DNA of 5,472 bases, from NCBI GenBank assembly GCA_031256615.1, contig JAIRQG010000024.1:1-5472 (forward strand). Reading direction: 5' to 3'. Below the pieces are notes generated by a model. The model searched no databases, was not told the origin of the DNA, and saw nothing but the letters and a program-made list of their open reading frames with translations. The DNA comes from Candidatus Methanoplasma sp. Its GTDB lineage: Archaea > Thermoplasmatota > Thermoplasmata > Methanomassiliicoccales > Methanomethylophilaceae. The position numbers and the translations under genes are program-made. Below are positions 1 to 4,454 of the stretch, piece after piece. Numbering within the stretch: the stretch's first letter is position 1; every line of letters begins with the position of its first letter.

Positions 1-701
1 TCGGTTCCCATGTAAAACATATATGGATGGCGTTCTAAGCTGTTCTCCCATAACGAAAACAACCCACTCGCTGTATTCACCGTGATCTCGGAATCATGAT
101 ATTCGGGAATAGCAGACAGTAATCTCAGCATGATCAAAGAAGCATACGGACAGCAATCGTCTTTTCTTCCCGGCCCCCTGAATTTACCAATTTCCTGCGA
201 AACAGTGCAAGGGAAACCCAAACCATTGTAAAAACCTGCTAGATAGTCTACACCCTGTTTAATGTGTTTTTCATAGTCGACCCCTGCTTTGAGCAATGCA
301 AGCAGCAGCAACGGTGCGTCGCAGAGACACCAGCCGAATATGTCTTCTCCGCTTCCTCCGAAATGTTTGGGGATGTTGGTCAAAGAAAGATATACTCCGT
401 TACTGTCCTTATGCTCCATGATCTTATCAACTGCGGTCCGTATTTCCTGAATGTCTGTATCAAACCCAGTGTCCAATAAGAAAAGGAGCTTATGTATGGG
501 CAGCTCCGGATTCTTATGATTGCTCACAAGGATGCTGTGGAAATCTGTTATGTCCCCTAGGTACGCTCTGATCTTAGGATCGGTGAGAGCTTGCGACCGC
601 AAACACTCTAAACTTTCTTTGCTTTCTTTGAGCAAATTTAGTCTTGCGGCATATTGAAGCCATGCATCACCATTGTTAAGAATGAAACTTAGAGCGTCCA
701 T
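1..701 (-). CDS. Alpha/alpha-toroid (terpenoid cyclase / prenyltransferase-like) protein, 3' end beyond window
   Basis: An uninterrupted frame runs from ATG (699-701) to the left edge: 233 codons and no stop. The start is well supported by a GGAGGAG Shine-Dalgarno seven bases upstream on the mRNA. The protein looks all-helical. It starts with an Asp-Ala-Trp-Leu-Gln-Tyr-Ala-Ala-Arg-Leu-Asn stretch (residues 12-22), then has HFGG (113-116), GWCLCDAP (123-130) before a Leu-rich helix, and KFRGPGRKDDCCPYASL (173-189). It is cut just after HPYMFYMG (225-232). The spacing of helices and Cys/Gly/Pro loops resembles the squalene-cyclase/prenyltransferase toroid fold found in many uncharacterised archaeal and bacterial proteins. 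It shows no cyclase DXDD motif or repeated QW motifs, so enzymatic activity is unproven and it may be a fold relative only. No signal peptide or membrane segment is visible, so it is probably cytoplasmic. Codon use looks more AT-rich than in purA. Fold assignment is fairly confident; function is unknown. Confidence 0.8.
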   Translation of the reverse strand, partial: MDALSFILNNGDAWLQYAARLNLLKESKESLECLRSQALTDPKIRAYLGDITDFHSILVSNHKNPELPIHKLLFLLDTGFDTDIQEIRTAVDKIMEHKDSNGVYLSLTNIPKHFGGSGEDIFGWCLCDAPLLLLALLKAGVDYEKHIKQGVDYLAGFYNGLGFPCTVSQEIGKFRGPGRKDDCCPYASLIMLRLLSAIPEYHDSEITVNTASGLFSLWENSLERHPYMFYMGT

Positions 702-705
702 GCCG

Positions 706-712
706 CTCCTCC
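706..712 (-). promoter_or_regulatory. Strong Shine-Dalgarno of the toroid-protein gene
   Basis: On the minus strand the sequence reads GGAGGAG, four bases, then ATG. This long match to the 16S 3' end fixes the start at 701. It contrasts with the ATPase gene at 3168 and the small ORF at 2793, which have no comparable site. Confidence 0.75.
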
Positions 713-747
713 AAATGAACAGTCGAAAATACAGATGGCCACAATAG

Positions 748-755
748 ATTTTAAA
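748..755 (-). promoter_or_regulatory. Possible TATA box of the toroid-protein gene
   Basis: The minus strand reads TTTAAAAT about 50 bases before the ATG at 701. Transcription starting about 25 bases downstream would give a leader of roughly 25 nt that still includes the Shine-Dalgarno. It is the only good TATA-like element between the transposase relic and the gene. This is a pattern match only, with no clear purine-rich BRE in front. Confidence 0.3.
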
Positions 756-805
756 GACGCAACGAACGTAAATAATTTCTGCACTGCTCTGCCGTGTCCG
801 ATAAA

Positions 806-975
806 TCATCCCTCCGCGACAGAGTTGTTCTCAGAGGCTGCCAGTATATCTTTATTAATATTATGGGCGTGGATCCTCCAGAATAGTTCGAAAGCCACCC
901 ATTTCGGTTTTCGTGCGGTCACCATGTCTCCGAACAGCCGTTTGAAGTCCGAGAATGAGCACTCGACCTTCCAGC
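806..975 (-). pseudogene. C-terminal remnant of a DDE (IS4/IS5-type) transposase
   Basis: Read on the minus strand, this encodes WKVECSFSDFKRLFGD followed by about 40 more residues to a TGA at 806-808. The E-(6)-K spacing in ECSFSDFK matches the last part of the Y-(2)-R-(3)-E-(6)-K signature of DDE transposases, where the Glu is the third catalytic acid. The following segment, with VTARKP and a conserved-looking FWRIHAHNI, fits the usual transposase C-terminus. The residue expected to be Arg four before the Glu is Gly, and everything upstream of WKVE is unrelated, so the break lies near 975. In this frame a stop codon lies just upstream of 1000. The catalytic core is missing, so it cannot be active. 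The exact IS family is not resolved, and I found no terminal inverted repeats. Confidence 0.7.
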
Positions 976-981
976 CCGACT

Positions 982-1145
982 TTGAGATTTCCAAACTCAC
1001 GGTTCACAACCTTATCTCCGCTCAGTTCGGAGACAGCCTGTACATAGACATACCTGCCGTTCCTCTCTCCGGCAAAGTCTATCTCACGACCGTCGTTGTT
1101 ACCCACCTATACGGAATACCCTCTGCTCCTGAACTCTATTATTTC
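982..1145 (-). pseudogene. C-terminal remnant of an AAA ATPase (DUF4143 family) with in-frame TAG
   Basis: The minus strand encodes EIIEFRSRGYSV, a TAG (1107-1109), then VGNNDGREIDFAGERNG, RYVYVQAVSELS and NREFGNLK. This resembles the end of DUF4143 ATPases, where a line such as RGY-x-VYVG leads into EIDF, YVQ and REF. The TAG stands where that family usually has Tyr, so a TAT-to-TAG change is the simple reading. Pyrrolysine insertion at TAG is conceivable in some methanogens but would not rescue the fragment. The ATPase domain is absent, and the frame runs into the transposase relic out of frame at about 975-982. The upstream limit of similarity, near 1145, abuts the direct repeats. It differs clearly from the intact relative at 3168-4445, for example YVQ in place of an EVK nuclease-like motif. 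Confidence 0.65.
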
Positions 1146-1244
1146 TGTTCGAGAAGGAAACAGTGTTTTCTTTACCATTATGTTTCTGTTCGAGAAGGAA
1201 ACAAGACTTGATTCACCAATATGTTTCTGTTGCAAAATAAAACA
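1142..1244. repeat. Three direct repeats with a 41-bp period upstream of purA
   Basis: The core TTTCTGTTCGAGAAGGAAA plus CA is identical over 21 bp at 1142-1162 and 1183-1203. A third, degenerate copy at 1222-1244 matches 18 of 23 positions of the extended second unit (1181-1203). All three units are exactly 41 bp apart. The extended unit is bounded by short inverted arms, TGTTTC and GAAACA, and contains TTC-GA-GAA. The 18-bp interunit segments are partly alike, sharing ACCA before the next unit. A period that is not a multiple of three and the stop codons present argue against coding. The spacers are too short for a normal CRISPR array. Confidence 0.8.
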
Positions 1245-1328
1245 GTCTCAAAAAAAATCATGGTGCTTCTGCCGCGCATAGGCGCCTAACTCGAAAAAAT
1301 CATCTAACACAGAATGGCGAACAACAAC

Positions 1329-1338
1329 AATATTTATA
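1329..1338 (+). promoter_or_regulatory. Probable purA TATA box
   Basis: AATATTTATA lies about 33 bases before the purA GTG, following an A/C-rich stretch. Transcription starting about 25 bases after its centre would fall near 1359, giving a leader of only about ten bases that would exclude or just clip the GGAGAG at 1353-1358. The start point could therefore be slightly further upstream than the canonical distance. Confidence 0.5.
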
Positions 1339-1352
1339 GCACAAAAAGGACT

Positions 1353-1358
1353 GGAGAG
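1353..1358 (+). promoter_or_regulatory. Putative Shine-Dalgarno of purA
   Basis: GGAGAG ends eight bases before GTG at 1367. It supports this start over the TTG codon two codons downstream (1373), although the close TATA box leaves open a near-leaderless transcript. Confidence 0.5.
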
Positions 1359-1366
1359 CATCAGGT

Positions 1367-2677
1367 GTGATTTTGCCGAATCTCGCAATTATAGGGGCGC
1401 AATGGGGCGATGAGGGTAAAGGAAAGATAACCGATTATCTGGATGAGACCGCGGATCTCGTTGTGCGTTTTCAAGGCGGGAACAATGCCGGGCACACTAT
1501 AACCGTGGGGGAAAGGGTGTTCAAACTGCACAGCCTGCCTTCGGGGGTCGTTAGGAAGGGCAACCTTGCCGTCATCGGCAACGGCGTGGTGATGAATGTT
1601 GACGATCTCCTTGAAGAGATGGAACAGGTCCTGAGCGCAGGGGGTTCCCTTGAAGGACTCAGGATCTCCGACAGAGCCCACCTGATCTTCAATTATCACA
1701 AAAAACTGGACGGCGCCGAGGAGAAATACCGCGGCAGCGACGCCGTGGGAACAACGAAGAAAGGTATCGGACCTGCATATCAGGATAAGATCGCAAGGAT
1801 CGGAGTTCGCGCCGGGGACCTTTTGGATGACGAACTGCTTAAAGAAAAAGTGGATTTCATCCTTCCATACAAAAAAGACCTCATGTCCATGCTTGATGCG
1901 GAGGTCTGCGGGTGCGAATGCGGTATGCTTCTGGATAAAATGAGGAAATGGAGAGAAAAGATCGGCGGATACATCTGCGATACGTCCGTACTCATAAACG
2001 AAGCATTGGACAATGGGAAGAAGGTCCTTTTCGAGGGGGCACAGGGTGCGATGCTTGACATCGACCACGGCACATACCCATATGTAACATCGTCAGCCAC
2101 ATGCGGCGGAGGCATATGCACCGGAGCCGGAATAGCTCCGAAACGCATTGAAAAAGTGGTCGGATGCCTTAAAGCGTATACGACAAGGGTCGGAGAAGGG
2201 CCGTTCGTGACCGAACTGCACGGTAAAGAGGCCGACGCGCTGCAAAAGAAGGGCGGAGAGTTCGGCGTGACCACCGGCAGAGGAAGAAGGTGCGGGTGGC
2301 TTGACCTCGTTGTCGCCGAGCACGCTTCGCGGATGTGCGGATTCACTTCCTTCGCGATAACCAAATTGGACGTTCTCAACGATTATGACGAATTGCCCGT
2401 ATGCGTTGCATATAAGATCGACGGCAAAGAAACAAAGTACTTCCCGGCCTCGATATCTAAGCTTGAGAGGGCCGAGCCCGTTTACAAGACAATGAAAGGA
2501 TGGAAAGGATGGAACGATACGGCATCCGTTGTGAAGGGCGGATACGGCGCCTTACCAAAAGAGATGAGGACATACATTGAATTCATTGAGAATCATATGA
2601 ATGTGCCAGCAGACATAATCAGCATCGGCCCGGACAGAGCTGACACCATCGATAGGAAAAAGAATTGGTGGGTCTGA
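1367..2677 (+). CDS. purA: Adenylosuccinate synthetase
   Basis: PurA joins IMP and L-aspartate with GTP hydrolysis to form adenylosuccinate, the first committed step from IMP to AMP; it is a cytoplasmic homodimer. The 436-residue protein is full length for the family. Visible motifs are the N-terminal GTP-site loop GAQWGDEGKGK (residues 10-20, catalytic Asp15), QGGNNAGHT (36-44, catalytic His43), GTTKKGIGPAYQDK in the IMP-binding region, FEGAQGAMLDIDHGTYPYVTSS, TTRVGEGPFVTEL, TTGRGRRCGWLDL, the guanine-recognition TKLDVL, and ISIGPDRADTI at the C-terminus. The start is GTG at 1367, because the conserved N-terminal strand begins only a few residues later and GGAGAG lies upstream. The stop is TGA. 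No purine gene is adjacent, so it appears monocistronic with its own TATA box, and 41-bp-period repeats lie 120-225 bp upstream. Nothing in the protein looks damaged. Confidence 0.98.
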   Translation: MILPNLAIIGAQWGDEGKGKITDYLDETADLVVRFQGGNNAGHTITVGERVFKLHSLPSGVVRKGNLAVIGNGVVMNVDDLLEEMEQVLSAGGSLEGLRISDRAHLIFNYHKKLDGAEEKYRGSDAVGTTKKGIGPAYQDKIARIGVRAGDLLDDELLKEKVDFILPYKKDLMSMLDAEVCGCECGMLLDKMRKWREKIGGYICDTSVLINEALDNGKKVLFEGAQGAMLDIDHGTYPYVTSSATCGGGICTGAGIAPKRIEKVVGCLKAYTTRVGEGPFVTELHGKEADALQKKGGEFGVTTGRGRRCGWLDLVVAEHASRMCGFTSFAITKLDVLNDYDELPVCVAYKIDGKETKYFPASISKLERAEPVYKTMKGWKGWNDTASVVKGGYGALPKEMRTYIEFIENHMNVPADIISIGPDRADTIDRKKNWWV

Positions 2678-2721
2678 CCGCTTTCCGTTACTGTCGGATA
2701 AGGGTTCAGGACCGGCTAAAA

Positions 2722-2744
2722 CTCCCTCGATCTCGAATCGGGAG
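2722..2744 (+). other. Hairpin downstream of purA
   Basis: CTCC (2722-2725) pairs with GGAG (2741-2744) and CGAT (2728-2731) with ATCG (2737-2740), leaving a two-base bulge and a CTCGA loop. A longer-range pair, AGGGT (2701-2705) with ACCCT (2747-2751), could enclose it. There is no T-run after it, so it is not a convincing terminator. It may be a 3'-UTR structure of purA. Confidence 0.35.
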
Positions 2745-2761
2745 ACACCCTGTGTTCGTGT

Positions 2762-2771
2762 GTAATAAATA
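2762..2771 (+). promoter_or_regulatory. TATA-like box for the 30-residue ORF
   Basis: GTAATAAATA is centred about 26 bases before the ATG at 2793. In archaea that spacing puts the transcription start at or beside the ATG, the geometry of a leaderless mRNA. It fits the absence of a Shine-Dalgarno near the start (the only AGGA-like element is 20 bases away). Confidence 0.4.
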
Positions 2772-2792
2772 GGAACGGACCATCATTCATAC

Positions 2793-2885
2793 ATGCAGGA
2801 AGAAGCGTACCGATCAAAAGTGGGCGGTTACAATCTCTTCATGCTGTTGCTCTTATTGGGGCTCGCCGCAATGATGATCATTTGA
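2793..2885 (+). CDS. Possible 30-residue single-pass membrane peptide
   Basis: ATG to TGA gives 30 residues. The start is hydrophilic and charged (MQEEAYRSKVGGYN), followed by an unbroken hydrophobic stretch of 16 residues, FMLLLLLGLAAMMII plus the preceding Leu, that reaches the C-terminus. This would form one transmembrane helix or a membrane-anchored tail, with the charged end probably cytoplasmic by the positive-inside rule (Arg7, Lys9). A TATA-like box lies at leaderless distance. I recognise no family, and a short ORF of this kind can arise by chance. The clean polar-then-hydrophobic layout and promoter spacing are the only support. It has no operon partner: purA ends 115 bp upstream and the ATPase starts 282 bp downstream. 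Confidence 0.4.
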   Translation: MQEEAYRSKVGGYNLFMLLLLLGLAAMMII

Positions 2886-3036
2886 GGACTTATGCCCATC
2901 AAGACATTGGCGTGCTTTCGATGCAGTGAGCAAACATTTTTGAGATCTCTTGTTCTTGATCGCTCCGATCATTTTAGACCGTGAATTTCGGATGATCATC
3001 GGCTTGGCGGCAAAAAGAACTGATGCCATGATCAGG
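2886..3036. other. Intergenic stretch with no recognised gene
   Basis: Both strands were read. The only longer frame is on the minus strand (2853-3044). It overlaps the small ORF, has no recognisable domain and no visible ribosome site, so it is not called. The 9-mer GATGATCAT occurs at 2873-2881 and 2991-2999; the second copy sits in the 10-bp palindrome GATGATCATC (2991-3000). No tRNA, riboswitch or terminator was recognised. Confidence 0.4.
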
Positions 3037-3059
3037 AAGAACAAATGTTAAAACAATCA

Positions 3060-3146
3060 ATACAAATGTTATAAAATATTTCATACATTTCTTATAAAAT
3101 AATCAATACACAATTGATAAAATATTTCATACAAAATTATTATTAA
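3060..3146. repeat. Tandem 23-bp AT-rich repeats before the ATPase gene
   Basis: Three consecutive 23-bp units begin with ATACA at 3060, 3083 and 3106, each containing TATAAAATA or a one-base variant (GATAAAATA in unit 3) at the same offset. A fourth, degenerate unit begins at 3129. Units 1 and 3 are closest, so a 33-bp block (3055-3087 and 3101-3133) recurs with 29 of 33 identities at a period of 46. A partial unit lies further upstream, where ACAAATGTTA occurs at both 3041-3050 and 3062-3071. The array ends about 20 bp before the ATG at 3168, so it occupies the whole promoter. It may be an operator array, or iteron-like. Low-complexity AT drift is less likely given the exact phase. Confidence 0.8.
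3137..3146 (+). promoter_or_regulatory. Likely TATA box of the ATPase gene
   Basis: TTATTATTAA is centred about 26 bases before the ATG at 3168, and no Shine-Dalgarno lies between them, consistent with a leaderless transcript. It overlaps the last degenerate 23-bp repeat, so any protein bound to the array could affect TBP access. TATA-like cores in the earlier units are alternatives. Confidence 0.4.
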
Positions 3147-3167
3147 CTGAAACGCATCTGCTTATTC

Positions 3168-4445
3168 ATGAGCCACGGTTCATTTGCCGAAAATGCATCG
3201 GACAGAGAGTATCGCCCCAGGGTGGTTGATGCGCACATATCCAATCTTCTATCTGTTTTTGGAGGCGTATTGATAACCGGCCCCATGTGGTGCGGGAAAT
3301 CATGGACCGGCGAGCACCATTCCTGCTCATCATTTCGTGTTGACACGAACGCAAAACTTGCCAGTTTGGACCCTCTGTCTGTGTTGGAAGGCGATGTTCC
3401 GCGACTGATCGATGAGTGGCAGGATGCCCCTGTACTTTGGGATGTCGCACGCAGAGTGATGGATGACAGAGCAAAGCCGGGACAATACATCTTCACTGGC
3501 TCTTCCTCTCCGCCGAAGAGATCCACATCTCACTCCGGAACAGGCCGATTCGCCAGAATAACAATGCGTCCGATGTCGCTTTTTGAATCCGGGAACAGCA
3601 ACGGCCACGTGTCTCTCTCTGCGCTGTTCGATGGTGCAGGGTTTAAACCACATCGCTCAATGATGAATTACGATACGGCCGTGCGGCAGATATGCAGGGG
3701 CGGCTGGCCTTCTTCCGTGAAAGAGAGTTATGAGCATGCGGTCATGGTGCCGAGAGAATACATAACGGCAGTAGCCAACTCAGATATCACCGATACGAAC
3801 GATGAACGGAAGAAAGACCCCATCATCATGACATTACTTATGAGGTCTCTCGCGAGGAACACTGCCACCTCTGCAAAGGTTTCGGTTATTGCGGCAGATG
3901 TGTCCCGCGACAGGAAAATCTCTGAACAAACCATCAGGAGCTATATTGAAACCCTCAAATCGATATTCGTTCTTGTCGAACAGGAAGCATGGTCTCCGGA
4001 ATTGCGTTCGCGTGTGAGGCTTCGTTCATCTCCGAAGAAACATTTTGTTGATCCGTCCCTCGCTGCGGCCGCTATGAAAGCCGATGCGGAAAGGATCAAA
4101 TCAGATCCAAACACCGCAGGGTTCCTGTTCGAATCTTTGTGTTACAGAGACCTTTGCGTCTATTCTTCCGCATTGGAGGGGGATGTCTACCACTACGGCG
4201 ACAACACAGGCTTAGAAATCGATTCTATCGTAGAATTGAGGGACGGAAGGTGGGGTGCGGTTGAAGTGAAACTCGGAGATTTCGAGTTCGACAAAGCTGC
4301 CAATAATCTTCTGGCTCTGAAAAAGAAGATGAGCGAAGATTCCCCTCCTCCATCCTTTTTGATGATACTTTGCGCATCCGGCGGTGTTGCGTACACGCGT
4401 GACGACGGGATCATGGTTGTCCCGATAGACTGCCTCGGCCCATGA
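3168..4445 (+). CDS. AAA ATPase of the AAA_14 / DUF4143 family
   Basis: The protein has 425 residues. An N-terminal P-loop ATPase domain begins at EYRPRVVDAHI (14-24), with Walker A GPMWCGKS (38-45; Lys44, Ser45), Walker B RLIDEWQ (79-85; Asp82, Glu83), the sensor-like strand YIFTGSS (107-113), and GTGRFARITMRPMSLFE (124-140), typical of this family. The C-terminal DUF4143 region ends in a PD-(D/E)XK-like core: LEID (Glu350, Asp352), then GRWGAVEVKLG with Glu366-Val367-Lys368. Members are widespread and multicopy in archaea and bacteria. Proposed roles range from nucleic-acid processing to toxin-antitoxin-like functions, none established, so no substrate is assigned. The ATG at 3168 is the only ATG-type start before an in-frame TAA at 3144, and it has no Shine-Dalgarno. 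The gene stands alone, behind 23-bp tandem repeats, and converges with the UbiD gene. All key residues are present, so it is probably functional. Confidence 0.93.
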   Translation: MSHGSFAENASDREYRPRVVDAHISNLLSVFGGVLITGPMWCGKSWTGEHHSCSSFRVDTNAKLASLDPLSVLEGDVPRLIDEWQDAPVLWDVARRVMDDRAKPGQYIFTGSSSPPKRSTSHSGTGRFARITMRPMSLFESGNSNGHVSLSALFDGAGFKPHRSMMNYDTAVRQICRGGWPSSVKESYEHAVMVPREYITAVANSDITDTNDERKKDPIIMTLLMRSLARNTATSAKVSVIAADVSRDRKISEQTIRSYIETLKSIFVLVEQEAWSPELRSRVRLRSSPKKHFVDPSLAAAAMKADAERIKSDPNTAGFLFESLCYRDLCVYSSALEGDVYHYGDNTGLEIDSIVELRDGRWGAVEVKLGDFEFDKAANNLLALKKKMSEDSPPPSFLMILCASGGVAYTRDDGIMVVPIDCLGP

Positions 4446-4454
4446 TGCTCGGTC

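Noticed and set aside
264..479. 71-residue plus-strand open frame
   Set aside because: It is antisense to the toroid-protein gene, whose long uninterrupted frame and Shine-Dalgarno explain the region.
735..1211. 158-residue plus-strand open frame
   Set aside because: It lies antisense to the transposase and ATPase relics, which show recognisable motifs, and its own translation has no domain-like pattern or ribosome site.
1142..1244. CRISPR array
   Set aside because: The 18-bp spacers are too short and partly similar to each other, there are only three units, and no cas gene is in view.
1780..2379. 199-residue and other minus-strand frames across purA
   Set aside because: They are shadows of the unambiguous purA coding sequence and carry no recognisable motif.
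2697..2760. tRNA or structured RNA suggested by CTCGAATCGGGAG
   Set aside because: It looks loosely like a T-arm, but no acceptor stem, anticodon arm or D-arm can be drawn around it.
2853..3044. 63-residue minus-strand open frame, MFFLIMASVLFAAK at its start
   Set aside because: No family was recognised, no ribosome site is visible, and it overlaps the better-supported small ORF. Its hydrophobic start is short and followed by an unremarkable Lys/Ser-rich tail.
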